From Phyllobacteriaceae bacterium (GTDB lineage Bacteria; Pseudomonadota; Alphaproteobacteria; Rhizobiales; Ancalomicrobiaceae): a DNA stretch of 17,373 nt. Below the pieces are notes generated by a model. It saw nothing but the letters and a program-made list of their open reading frames with translations, did no database searches and was not told the DNA's origin. Numbering within the stretch: the first letter of the stretch is position 1; every line of letters starts with the position of its first letter. The stretch lies in the NCBI GenBank assembly GCA_012517025.1, contig JAAYVT010000193.1:1-17373 (forward strand), in the 5' to 3' direction. Both the position numbers and the translations under genes were made by a program. Positions 6,837-14,361 of the stretch are shown piece by piece.

Positions 6837-7220
6837 TCACGCCTCCGGCAACGGACGCGGTCGGCGGTCCTCGCCGATCGCCACGAAGGTGAACACCGCC
6901 TGCGTCACCTTCACCATCTCGTCGCTCTCGCGCGGCCGCCGCCACGCCTCGATGAGGATCCGCATCGAGGTCCGCCCCGCCCCGACGATGGTGCCGTAGA
7001 AGCTGACCTCGTCGCCGACCAGCACCGGCTTCAAGAAGTTCATCCCCTCCACCGCGATGGTGGCGGCGCGGCCGCGCGCCCGGCGCGTCGCCACGTTGCC
7101 GGCGGCGAGGTCCATGTGCGCCATCAGCCAGCCGCCGAAGATGTCGCCGGCCGGATTGGTGTCGCCCGGCATGGCGATGGTGCGGATGACCGGCGGGACG
7201 TCGGGGGGATTGTCGAGCAT
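6837..7220 (-). CDS. Acyl-CoA thioesterase, YciA-like hotdog protein
   Basis: This 127-residue single-hotdog-domain enzyme is expected to hydrolyse acyl-CoA to free acid and CoA in the cytoplasm, acting as a multimer. The diagnostic segment NPAGDIFGGWLMAHMDLAAG (22-41) carries the conserved N22, D26 and GGW, and the acidic D37 on the long helix that activates water in this family. VEGMNFLKPVLVGDEVSFYG and the C-terminal QAVFTFVAI strand complete the fold. ATG is at 7220 with GGAG about 9 bases upstream. It is transcribed from its own promoter (7294-7321), whose -35 overlaps the stop codon of the gene upstream. It converges with the GST gene with one base between stop codons, leaving no room for a terminator between them. 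Chain-length preference is unknown. Confidence 0.92.
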   Translation of the reverse strand: MLDNPPDVPPVIRTIAMPGDTNPAGDIFGGWLMAHMDLAAGNVATRRARGRAATIAVEGMNFLKPVLVGDEVSFYGTIVGAGRTSMRILIEAWRRPRESDEMVKVTQAVFTFVAIGEDRRPRPLPEA

Positions 7221-7293
7221 CGCAGACTCCGGGGCGGTCGTCGTTCGTCACGGCGACGGACCCCGCGTCGCTCGTCACCTCATGCTGTGTTGC

Positions 7294-7321
7294 AGCATAC
7301 CCCTCTCGCGCTCGCGGTCAA
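7294..7321 (-). promoter_or_regulatory. Promoter of the thioesterase gene
   Basis: On the minus strand TTGACC (7316-7321) and TATGCT (7294-7299) are 16 bases apart, close to consensus. A dyad ATGCTG-TGTTG-CAGCAT (7282-7298) overlaps the -10 and the expected start point, so it could be an operator. The -35 overlaps the stop codon (7318-7320) of the exported-protein gene. Confidence 0.6.
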
Positions 7322-7956
7322 TCCCCGACCCACCGCAGATGCGCGTCGGTACGGCCGCCGAAGGCGCCGACGCCGATCGACAGATAGGCCTTGACGTGGA
7401 TGGTGGCGGTGGCGCCGGGCACACCCTTGGGCAGGACCAGCGTGCCTTTCGCATTGCCGGTGGCGCCGATCGCCACCGGACCGGTGCCGGCCGCGTCGTC
7501 GGCGTTGTCGACGGCGACGGCGCCGCTGCACGTGGCCCCGGCGGCCTTCGACGCATCGTTGCCGCCGACCTGGACGATGCCGGACGTCGCGTAGCCCGGC
7601 GCCCCACCCGTCATCGGCGCGCCGTCGATACGGAAGCTCACCGAGCAGGTGCCGAGGAAGACCTTGTGATCGGGATCGTCGGCGGTGAAGAACACCTCGA
7701 CGGTTCCGATCGCCGTCTCGGTCGCCTGGAAGCCACCGGAGATTCGTTTCTCGTAGATCCGACCCGGCATCTTGCCGACGGCCGCCAATTCGGCCTGGGT
7801 CGGGTCGTAGGTGATGCCGTCGGAAACCCAGTGACCACCGGCGACCGCCGCCGCCGGCGCCGCGAGAACCACGGCCGTCGCCCACGCGAGCAGCCTCGCG
7901 CCACGACACGCCACGATACGACCACTGGTTCGACGAGATTCGACGGGTCGACCCAT
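7318..7956 (-). CDS. Exported protein of unknown function
   Basis: I do not recognise this 212-residue protein. The start is set at ATG 7956 because GGGAGGG lies 5 bases before it; the open frame runs farther upstream (ATG 7974, and up to 8187) without ribosome binding sites and with Arg-rich, non-protein-like sequence. The N-terminus has a basic n-region (RRTSGR...CRGAR), a hydrophobic core LLAWATAVVLAAPAAAVA (22-39) and an AVA-GG cleavage site near 39/40, so secretion to the periplasm or beyond is likely. The mature part is rich in Gly, Ala, Thr and Val with strand-like segments. Its two cysteines, C104 (GTCSVSF) and C143 (ATCSGAV), could form a disulfide. Acidic clusters such as TADDPDHK and VDNADDA could bind metal ions. 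No transmembrane segment follows the signal. The downstream thioesterase has its own promoter. Confidence 0.7.
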   Translation of the reverse strand: MGRPVESRRTSGRIVACRGARLLAWATAVVLAAPAAAVAGGHWVSDGITYDPTQAELAAVGKMPGRIYEKRISGGFQATETAIGTVEVFFTADDPDHKVFLGTCSVSFRIDGAPMTGGAPGYATSGIVQVGGNDASKAAGATCSGAVAVDNADDAAGTGPVAIGATGNAKGTLVLPKGVPGATATIHVKAYLSIGVGAFGGRTDAHLRWVGD

Positions 7957-8029
7957 GACACCCTCCCGAATCATCGGACGACGCGTCTTCGTCCCCTCGA
8001 GACGAGCCGCCGCCCGCGAACGAAAGCAT

Positions 8030-8043
8030 GGCACGATCGTGCC
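8030..8043. promoter_or_regulatory. 14-bp perfect palindrome, possible operator
   Basis: GGCACGATCGTGCC is a perfect inverted repeat 74 bases upstream of the start of the exported-protein gene. Size and position suit a dimeric repressor or activator, but no regulator is encoded in the window and no second copy was seen. Confidence 0.35.
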
Positions 8044-8338
8044 GTCCCCGCCTCGAGCCGGATCACGCCGATCGGCGACATTTGGCCTCACGACGAGCCT
8101 CCAGGGACGGCGCGGAGGGTCGGTGCGCGGCGTCGGCGCGTCTCCGATGGGAGGGCGCGACGGATCACGGCGAGCCCCCCGTCGCACGCAGAGAATCGCG
8201 CCTCCGTCTCGGCACGATGGTCAGGATCCTTCCGACAAAGGTTTGAGAAGCCTGCCCATTCCGCGAAGGACGAAAACTCTCCCGCTCCCTCGGTCGACCC
8301 CGTATGGCGTTCCGCGCGCCGACGGGCTAGGGATGGAA

Positions 8339-8353
8339 CCTGCCTCAGGCAGG
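8339..8353 (+). promoter_or_regulatory. Hairpin covering part of the pgm ribosome binding site
   Basis: CCTGCC-TCA-GGCAGG is a perfect 6-bp stem. Its right arm runs into GCAGGGAG, the pgm ribosome binding site, 7-14 bases before ATG 8363. Folding would partly hide the site, so translation could be damped; whether this matters in the cell is inference. Confidence 0.35.
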
Positions 8354-8362
8354 GAGTTCGTC

Positions 8363-9994
8363 ATGGCCGTTTCGATCGTTCCGACCCAGCCCATCGCCGG
8401 TCAGAAGCCGGGCACCTCGGGCCTGCGCAAGAAGACCCGCGTGTTCATGGAACCGGGGTACCTCGAGAACTACGTCCAGGCGATCATCGAGGGCGTCGGC
8501 GGGGTGAAGGACCGCGAGATCGTGGTCGGCGGCGACGGCCGTTATTTCAACGACGCGGCGATCGCGATCATCCTGCGCATGATCGCCGCCAACGGCGCCA
8601 CCAAGGCGATCGTCGGCCGCGCCGGCATCCTGTCGACCCCGGCCGCCTCCAATCTGATTCGCAAGCGCGCCGCCTACGGCGGCTTCGTCCTCTCCGCCTC
8701 GCACAATCCCGGCGGTCCGGACGAGGACTTCGGCTTGAAGTTCAACGTCGCCAACGGCGGTCCGGCGCCCGAGCCGGTCACCGACGCGATCTTCGAGGCG
8801 ACGAAGACGATCTCCGAATTTCGCATCGTCGAGGAGGCCGCCCCGCCGATCGACGTGGTCGGCACCTTCGACCTCGCCGGCATGACGGTGGAGATCGTCG
8901 ACCCGGTCGCCGACTACGTCGAAATGATGCGCGGTCTGGTCGATTTCGAGCGCATCCGCGCCCTCTTCGCCTCCGGCTTCACCCTGCGTTTCGACGCCAT
9001 GAGCGCCGTCACCGGCCCCTACGCCACCGCGATCCTGGAAGGCGAGCTCGGCGCGCCGAAGGGAACGGTGGTCAACGGCACGCCGCTGCCCGACTTCGGT
9101 CATCACCACCCCGATCCGAACCCGGTGCACGCCAAGGAGCTGTTCGACGTCATGTTCGGCCCGGACGCCCCCGACATGGGCGCGGCGTCGGACGGCGACG
9201 GCGACCGCAACATCGTGCTCGGCCGCGGCATCTCGGTCGCGCCCTCCGACAGTCTGGCGCTGCTCGCCGCCAATCTGCATCTCGCCAAGGGCTACACGTC
9301 TGGGGTGAAGGGCGTCGCCCGTTCGATGCCGACCTCGCGCGCCGCCGACCGCGTCGCCGCGAAACTCGGCGTCGGCATGTACGAGACGCCCACGGGGTGG
9401 AAGTTCTTCGGCAATCTGCTCGATGCCGGCATGGCCACGATCTGCGGCGAGGAGAGCGCCGGCACCGGCTCCGACCACGTCCGCGAGAAGGACGGCCTGT
9501 GGGCGATCCTGATCTGGCTCGACGTCGTCGCCACCCGGCGGATGTCGATCGCCGAGATCGTCGCCGACCATTGGAAGACCTACGGCCGCGACTACTATTC
9601 GCGCCACGACTACGAGGCGCTGCCGACCGAGATCGCCGACGCGATGTTGGCCGATCTGCGTGGCGGCTTGACCGATCTGCCGGGCAAGGTCTTCGCCGGC
9701 ATGCGGGTCGCCACCGCCGACGACTTCTCCTACACCGACCCGACCGACGGCTCGGTGTCGTCGAAGCAGGGCGTGCGCATCGGCTTCGAGGACGGCTCGC
9801 GCGCCGTCTTCCGCCTGTCCGGCACCGGCACCCAGGGCGCCACGTTGCGCCTCTACGTCGAGTGCTTCGAGCCCGATCCGGCCCGACACGACCTCGATCC
9901 GCAGATGGTGCTCGCCGGCGTGCTGGAGGCCGCCGACGTCATCGCCGGGATCGAGAAGCGCACCGGCCGCGAACGCCCGGACGTGATCACCTGA
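8363..9994 (+). CDS. pgm: Phosphoglucomutase, alpha-D-glucose phosphate-specific
   Basis: Pgm interconverts glucose 1-phosphate and glucose 6-phosphate in the cytoplasm, feeding UDP-glucose, glycogen, exopolysaccharide and cyclic glucan synthesis. The 543-residue length fits the dimeric-to-monomeric four-domain alpha-phosphohexomutase family. The phosphoserine loop SASHNPGG has its catalytic Ser at S113. The Mg-binding loop DGDGDR spans D277, D279 and D281. The sugar-binding loop CGEESAGTGSDH starts at C361, and the phosphate-binding loop LSGTGTQGATLRLY has S486. The N-terminal QKPGTSGLRKK is the conserved opening of glucose-specific mutases. ATG 8363 follows CAGGGAG, part of which lies in a small hairpin. 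The gene stands alone on its strand and converges with a 58-residue gene 16 bases away. The first U-tailed plus-strand hairpin is at 10247-10274. Confidence 0.95.
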   Translation: MAVSIVPTQPIAGQKPGTSGLRKKTRVFMEPGYLENYVQAIIEGVGGVKDREIVVGGDGRYFNDAAIAIILRMIAANGATKAIVGRAGILSTPAASNLIRKRAAYGGFVLSASHNPGGPDEDFGLKFNVANGGPAPEPVTDAIFEATKTISEFRIVEEAAPPIDVVGTFDLAGMTVEIVDPVADYVEMMRGLVDFERIRALFASGFTLRFDAMSAVTGPYATAILEGELGAPKGTVVNGTPLPDFGHHHPDPNPVHAKELFDVMFGPDAPDMGAASDGDGDRNIVLGRGISVAPSDSLALLAANLHLAKGYTSGVKGVARSMPTSRAADRVAAKLGVGMYETPTGWKFFGNLLDAGMATICGEESAGTGSDHVREKDGLWAILIWLDVVATRRMSIAEIVADHWKTYGRDYYSRHDYEALPTEIADAMLADLRGGLTDLPGKVFAGMRVATADDFSYTDPTDGSVSSKQGVRIGFEDGSRAVFRLSGTGTQGATLRLYVECFEPDPARHDLDPQMVLAGVLEAADVIAGIEKRTGRERPDVIT

Positions 9995-10010
9995 TCACGC
10001 CCGGTTCGCC

Positions 10011-10187
10011 TCACCAGCGGGCCGGCAGACCGAAGATGCCGCGGCGGCCGTCGCCGCGCGCTTCTTCGCGATCGGACAGCTCGATGTCGATGCGCGCCGA
10101 GGCTTCCGACATGCGTTCGTTGCCGAAATCGGCATCGTCGTCACGGCCGGCGAAGAGGTTTTCGACGAATTTCACGAGACGGGTCAT
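10011..10187 (-). CDS. Small protein of unknown function (58 residues)
   Basis: I do not recognise this protein. It begins MTRLVKFVENLFAGRDDD, an amphipathic-looking N-terminal helix, continues with an acidic and polar middle (ERMSEASARIDIELSDREEA) and ends GIFGLPARW. It has no signal peptide, membrane segment or cysteine. ATG 10187 is supported by AAGGAG about 8 bases upstream, and the frame keeps a reasonable amino-acid mix. A possible promoter with two dyads lies at 10299-10345. It is downstream of ligA on the same strand but separated by 179 bases, so it is probably a separate unit. It converges with pgm, whose read-through RNA would be antisense to the whole gene. It is likely real, but conservation could not be checked. 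Confidence 0.6.
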   Translation of the reverse strand: MTRLVKFVENLFAGRDDDADFGNERMSEASARIDIELSDREEARGDGRRGIFGLPARW

Positions 10188-10246
10188 GGAGGGTCTCCTT
10201 CGTTGAGATGAGAGGCCCCCGGCTCGACGTTCTTCCCTTGTCGCAG

Positions 10247-10274
10247 CGGCGCCCGTTCGCGAGCGCCGGTTTTT
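10247..10274 (+). terminator. pgm: Rho-independent terminator downstream of pgm
   Basis: CGGCGC (10247-10252) and GCGCCG (10263-10268) form a stem around a 10-base loop, and GTTTTT follows at 10269-10274. It is the first U-tailed plus-strand hairpin after the pgm stop at 9994, and it lies on the far side of the 58-residue minus-strand gene. Confidence 0.6.
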
Positions 10275-10298
10275 CGTTGCGATCACCGTCGCGGCGAA

Positions 10299-10345
10299 CT
10301 GTGGCCACAGCGCGGCGATATGGACAACTCATGTCCGTTATGCAA
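10299..10345 (-). promoter_or_regulatory. Possible promoter and operator dyads of the 58-residue gene
   Basis: On the minus strand TTGCAT (10340-10345) and CATATC (10317-10322) are 17 bases apart, a weak but usable pair. The spacer contains the dyad GGACA-ACTCA-TGTCC (10322-10336), and the perfect palindrome CTGTGGCCACAG (10299-10310) covers the expected start point. The two dyads could bind a regulator. Confidence 0.4.
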
Positions 10346-10366
10346 TTTCGTGCGAGATGATGCCCG

Positions 10367-12487
10367 TCACCCCTCGCCGACCAGCGCCAGCCATTCGTCC
10401 TCGCTGAGGACCTGAACGCCGAGCGCCTGCGCCTTGGCGAGTTTCGACCCCGCTCCCGGCCCCGCCACCACGATGTGGGTCTTGGCCGAAACCGAGCCGG
10501 CGACCTTGGCGCCGAGCCGTTCGGCTTGCGCCTTGGCCTCGTCGCGCGTCATCTTCTCGAGGCTGCCGGTGAACACCACCGTCTTGCCGGCGATCGCGGT
10601 GTCGGCTTTCGGCTTCTCGGCGTCGAGAATGGTGAGATGGGCGACCAGCTTCTCCACGATCGCCCGATTGTGTGGCTCGCGGAAATAGGCGGCGATGCTG
10701 TCGATCACCGTCTCGCCGATCTGATCGATCGCGTCCATCTCCTCGCGCGCGACGCCGTCGCCGGCGACGATCTTCTCGGCCGCGTCGTGGAACGCGCTCC
10801 ACGAACCGTAGGCGCGCGCCAGCTGCTTCGCCGTGGTCTCGCCGACGTTGCGGATGCCGAGCGCGAACACGAACCGTTCGAGCGACACCGTCCGCCGCGC
10901 CTCGATCGCCGAAAACAGCTTGGCGACCGACACCGCCCCGAAGCCTTCCTTGTTCTCGAGCTTCTTCAGCGGGTTTTCGGCGTTGCGCGCGGCGAGCGTG
11001 AAGATGTCGGACGGCTCGCGGATCGGCAGATCCGGATCGTGGAAGAAGAATTCGATCTGCTTCTCGCCGAGCCCTTCGATGTCGAAGGCGCGGCGCGACA
11101 CGAAGTGCCGCAAATGCTCCTGACGCTGGAACGGACAGGCGAATTCGCCGGTGCAGCGGCGGATTTTGCCCTCCTCGCCGGCCGCCGTCTCCTCGCGCAC
11201 CAGCGGCGTGGCGAGGTCGCACAGGCAGACGTGCGGGAACTCGAACGGCGAGCGGCCGTCGTGGGCGTCGTCCTTCACCACCTCGACGATCTGCGGAATG
11301 ACGTCGCCGGCGCGCTGCACGATCACCGTGTCGCCGATGCGGGCATCGAGCCGTTCGATCTCGTCGGCGTTGTGCAGCGTCGCGTTGGTGACGACGACGC
11401 CGCCGACGGTGACCGGGGTCAGCCGCGCCACCGGCGTGTGCGCCCCGGTCCGGCCGACCTGCACGTCGATGCCCTCGAGCACCGTCCGCGCCTTCTCCGC
11501 CGGGAACTTGTGGGCGATCGCCCAACGGGGCGAACGCGACACGAAGCCGAGACGGGTCTGCAGATCGATCCGATCGACCTTGTAGACGACGCCGTCGATG
11601 TCGTAGCCGAGCCCCGCCCGATCCGCCTCGAGCCCGCGATAGACCGCCAGCAGTTCCTCCGCAGAGGAACACCGCACCATCCGCGGATTGACCGAAAAGC
11701 CCCAGCGCCCGAACGCCTGGACGCGGTCGAACTGGGTCTCGACCGCCCAATCGGCCGAGATCTCGCCCCAGGCATAGGCGAAGAACTTCAGCGGCCGCGA
11801 CGCGGTGATCTTGGGATCGAGCTGGCGCAGCGACCCCGCCGCCGCGTTGCGCGGATTGGCGAAGACCTTGCCGCCGAAGGCCTCCGCCTTGGCGTTCAGC
11901 GCCGCGAAGTCGGCGTGGCTCATGTAGACCTCGCCGCGCACCTCCAGCACCGCCGGCACGTCGCCGGGCAACTGCTGCGGCACGTCGGCGATGGTCAGCA
12001 CGTTGGCGGTGACGTTCTCGCCCTCCGCCCCGTCGCCGCGCGTCGCCGCCGAGACCAGTCGGCCGCCCTCGTAGCGGATCGACAGCGACAGGCCGTCGAT
12101 CTTCGGCTCGGCGGTGAAGGTGACCGGTTGGCCGTGGGTGGCGAGGAACTTGTGGACGCGGCCGACGAAGTCGACGACGTCCTCCTCGGAGAAGGCGTTG
12201 TCGAGGGAGAGCATCGGCACCACGTGCCGGATCTTCTCGAACTTCTCCGACGGCCCGGCGCCGACCTTGCGGGTCGGGCTGTCCGGCCGCACCAGCTCGG
12301 GAAACTGCGCCTCGAGCGCGATCAGGCGCAACCGCAGCCGATCGTAGTCGGCGTCGCTGAGGCTCGGCGCGTCGTCCTGGTAATAGAGCCGATCGGCCTC
12401 GCGAATGGCCTCGGAGAGCCGCGCGATCTCGGCCGAAGCCTCGAGCGGGGACAGGGTGTCGACGGGCGTGTCGGCGGACGACGTCAT
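10367..12487 (-). CDS. ligA: NAD-dependent DNA ligase LigA
   Basis: LigA seals nicks in duplex DNA during replication and repair, using NAD+ to adenylate its active-site lysine. The 706-residue protein shows the full order: domain Ia (about 1-75), the adenylation domain with the nucleophile K129 in EPKIDGLSLS, an OB fold, a four-Cys zinc finger, helix-hairpin-helix repeats (IEGLGEKQIEFF, ALGIRNVGETTAKQLARAYGS) and a C-terminal BRCT domain (about 625-706, from IAGKTVVFTGSLEKMTRDEA). The zinc finger reads CLCDLATPLV then RRCTGEFACPF, a Cys-x-Cys form like the CPCPL variant I recall in Rhizobiales, not the common CPxC. ATG 12487 is preferred because CGGAG lies just upstream; an in-frame ATG 11 codons earlier (12520) is possible. 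recN precedes it by 103 bases on the same strand. Confidence 0.96.
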   Translation of the reverse strand: MTSSADTPVDTLSPLEASAEIARLSEAIREADRLYYQDDAPSLSDADYDRLRLRLIALEAQFPELVRPDSPTRKVGAGPSEKFEKIRHVVPMLSLDNAFSEEDVVDFVGRVHKFLATHGQPVTFTAEPKIDGLSLSIRYEGGRLVSAATRGDGAEGENVTANVLTIADVPQQLPGDVPAVLEVRGEVYMSHADFAALNAKAEAFGGKVFANPRNAAAGSLRQLDPKITASRPLKFFAYAWGEISADWAVETQFDRVQAFGRWGFSVNPRMVRCSSAEELLAVYRGLEADRAGLGYDIDGVVYKVDRIDLQTRLGFVSRSPRWAIAHKFPAEKARTVLEGIDVQVGRTGAHTPVARLTPVTVGGVVVTNATLHNADEIERLDARIGDTVIVQRAGDVIPQIVEVVKDDAHDGRSPFEFPHVCLCDLATPLVREETAAGEEGKIRRCTGEFACPFQRQEHLRHFVSRRAFDIEGLGEKQIEFFFHDPDLPIREPSDIFTLAARNAENPLKKLENKEGFGAVSVAKLFSAIEARRTVSLERFVFALGIRNVGETTAKQLARAYGSWSAFHDAAEKIVAGDGVAREEMDAIDQIGETVIDSIAAYFREPHNRAIVEKLVAHLTILDAEKPKADTAIAGKTVVFTGSLEKMTRDEAKAQAERLGAKVAGSVSAKTHIVVAGPGAGSKLAKAQALGVQVLSEDEWLALVGEG

Positions 12488-12590
12488 GCGATGTTCTCCG
12501 AGGCTCGCGCACGGCGCCACCGCGCGACTCCGGGCTCGCCCCCGATATAACCGGCCCCTCGCCCGCCCGCCACGCCCGAGCGCACGCGCC

Positions 12591-14252
12591 TCACTTGGCC
12601 AACAGGCTCTCCGCGGCGCGGCGCGCCTCGTCGGTGATGGTCTCGCCGGAGAGCATGCGCGCGATCTCCTCGCGCCGCGCCGCCGCGTCGAGTTCGATCA
12701 CCCGCGTCGCCACCCGGTCCTCGCCGGTCGCCACCGGCTCCTTGGTGATCAGGAAATGCGTGTCCGCCCGCGCCGCCACCTGGGGGGCATGCGTCACGCT
12801 CATCACCTGAACGTTCTCGGCGAGCCGCGCCAGCCGCTGGCCGATGGCGCCTGCGACCGCGCCGCCGACCCCGGTGTCGATCTCGTCGAAGATCAGCGTC
12901 GGCGCCGAGCCCTTGTCGGCGAGGCTGACCTTCAGCGCCAGCAGGAAGCGCGACAACTCGCCGCCAGAGGCGACCTTCATCATCGGCCCCGGCCGGGTGC
13001 CCGGATTGGTCTGGACGTGGAACTCGATCCGGTCGATCCCCTCCGCCCCCGGCGGATCCTGCGTGCGGTCGACCAGGAACCGCGCCCGCTCGAGCTTCAG
13101 CGCCGGCAACTCGGCCGCCACCGCCCCCTCGAGCCCGCGCGCCGCCGTCTCGCGTACCGCCGAGAGCGCCGCCGCCGCCGCGCCGTAGGTCGCCTCGGAG
13201 GTCGCGACCGCCGCCTCCAACGCGGCGAGCTTCTCCTCGCCGTGGTCGAGGTCGGCGAGATCGGCCGCCATCTTCACCCGCAGCGGCGCCAGCGCGTCGA
13301 CCGCGCAGGAATGTTTGCGCGCCGCCGCACGCAGCGCGAACAGCCGCTCCTCGGTGCGCTCCAGTTCGCGCGGATCGAAGTCCGCCGCCCGCAGCATCGC
13401 CTCCAGCGCGCCCCGCGCCGCCTCCAGCTGATCGAGCGCCGCCCCCATCGGGTCGAGCGCGTCGCGCGTCAGCTCCGGCAGCGCGCCGGCCTTGCGCTCC
13501 AGCGTCCGCATCAGCCCGACGATCACCGGGATCGGCGAATGCGGCCCCTCGAAGGTCTCGACCGCTTCGGTGAGATCGCCGGCGACCTTCTCCGCCTGCA
13601 TCATCCGGTGCCGCTTGGTGGCGAGCTCGGTCTCCTCGCCCGCCTCCGGCTTCAGCTGGTCGAGCTCCTCGAGGCTGGCGCGCAGATAGTCGGCCTCCCG
13701 CCGCGCCGCCTCGATCCGGGCGCGATGGCCGTCGCGCTCGCGGATCGCCTTGCGCCACGCGCTCCACGCCGCCCCGACCGCCGCCACCCGATCCTCGAGC
13801 CCGCCGAAGGCGTCGAGCAGCCGGCGATGCTCGCGCTCGTCCACCAGCGCCCGGTCGTCGTGCTGGCCGTGGATCTCCACCAACAGGTCGCCGACCTCGC
13901 GCAACAGGCTCGCCGACACCGGCGCGTCGTTGAGGAAGGCGCGCGTCCGCCCGTCGGCGCTCTGCACCCGCCGCACGATCAGATCGCCGGACGCGTCGAT
14001 GTCGTTGTCGGAGAGCCGCCGTCGCGCCGGATGATCGGCGGCGAGATCGAACACCGCCGTGATCTGCCCCTGCGCCGCGCCGTGGCGGACGAGGCCGGCG
14101 TCGCCGCGCCCACCGAGCGCCAGCGCCAGACTGTCGAGCAGGATGGACTTGCCCGCGCCGGTCTCGCCGGTCAGCACCGTGAGTCCACGCGTGAAGTCGA
14201 TCTCGAGCCGCTCGATCAGCACGATGTCACGGATCGACAGGGCGGCGAGCAT
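12591..14252 (-). CDS. recN: DNA repair protein RecN
   Basis: RecN is an SMC-like ATPase that acts early in double-strand-break repair, holding DNA ends and working with RecA. The 553-residue length is normal. Walker A is GETGAGKS (29-36). A Gln-containing loop, VEIHGQHDDRALVD, follows in the N-terminal half. A long coiled-coil region (about 160-375) is rich in Glu, Arg, Ala and Leu. In the C-terminal half are the ABC signature ASGGELSRF and Walker B LIFDEIDTGVGG. ATG 14252 begins MLAALSIRDIVLIERLEIDF, the canonical RecN start; its ribosome binding site is weak (GGA about 10 bases upstream). It sits between bamD (109-base gap) and ligA on the same strand. No LexA-type box was recognised immediately upstream. 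Confidence 0.96.
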   Translation of the reverse strand: MLAALSIRDIVLIERLEIDFTRGLTVLTGETGAGKSILLDSLALALGGRGDAGLVRHGAAQGQITAVFDLAADHPARRRLSDNDIDASGDLIVRRVQSADGRTRAFLNDAPVSASLLREVGDLLVEIHGQHDDRALVDEREHRRLLDAFGGLEDRVAAVGAAWSAWRKAIRERDGHRARIEAARREADYLRASLEELDQLKPEAGEETELATKRHRMMQAEKVAGDLTEAVETFEGPHSPIPVIVGLMRTLERKAGALPELTRDALDPMGAALDQLEAARGALEAMLRAADFDPRELERTEERLFALRAAARKHSCAVDALAPLRVKMAADLADLDHGEEKLAALEAAVATSEATYGAAAAALSAVRETAARGLEGAVAAELPALKLERARFLVDRTQDPPGAEGIDRIEFHVQTNPGTRPGPMMKVASGGELSRFLLALKVSLADKGSAPTLIFDEIDTGVGGAVAGAIGQRLARLAENVQVMSVTHAPQVAARADTHFLITKEPVATGEDRVATRVIELDAAARREEIARMLSGETITDEARRAAESLLAK

Positions 14253-14361
14253 GGAGGGTCCGTGATTCTCCGAGGAAACCGTCCGGACGATAGCCGCGCC
14301 GTGAACGAATCGGAACCCCTTCGTTCACGCCCGGCCTCGCGCCGTCGACCCGGCGCCGGGA

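Larger units (their letters stand above)
7957..8362. other. Divergent intergenic region between the exported-protein gene and pgm
   Basis: This 406-base gap separates two divergent genes and should hold both promoters, but I could not assign a convincing -35/-10 pair for either. It contains a perfect 14-bp palindrome GGCACGATCGTGCC at 8030-8043 and a hairpin at the pgm ribosome binding site (8339-8353). Overlapping open frames show no coding signature. Confidence 0.6.

Noticed and set aside
7957..8187. An N-terminal extension of the exported protein.
   Set aside because: It would bury the signal peptide about 100 residues inside the protein. The GGGAGGG ribosome binding site supports ATG 7956.
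8345..9889. A 514-codon minus-strand frame opposite pgm.
   Set aside because: It is a shadow of pgm, with Gly/Asp/Val-rich translation and no motif.
7057..10206. A 1049-codon open frame spanning several genes on the plus strand.
   Set aside because: It crosses the thioesterase and exported-protein genes in antisense and pgm out of frame. Most of its translation is Arg-rich and shows no family signature.
10475..12550. A 691-codon open frame on the plus strand opposite ligA.
   Set aside because: It is antisense to a complete, well-conserved ligA. Long antisense frames are common in high-GC DNA, and its translation is Arg/Asp/Gly/Leu-rich with no family motif.
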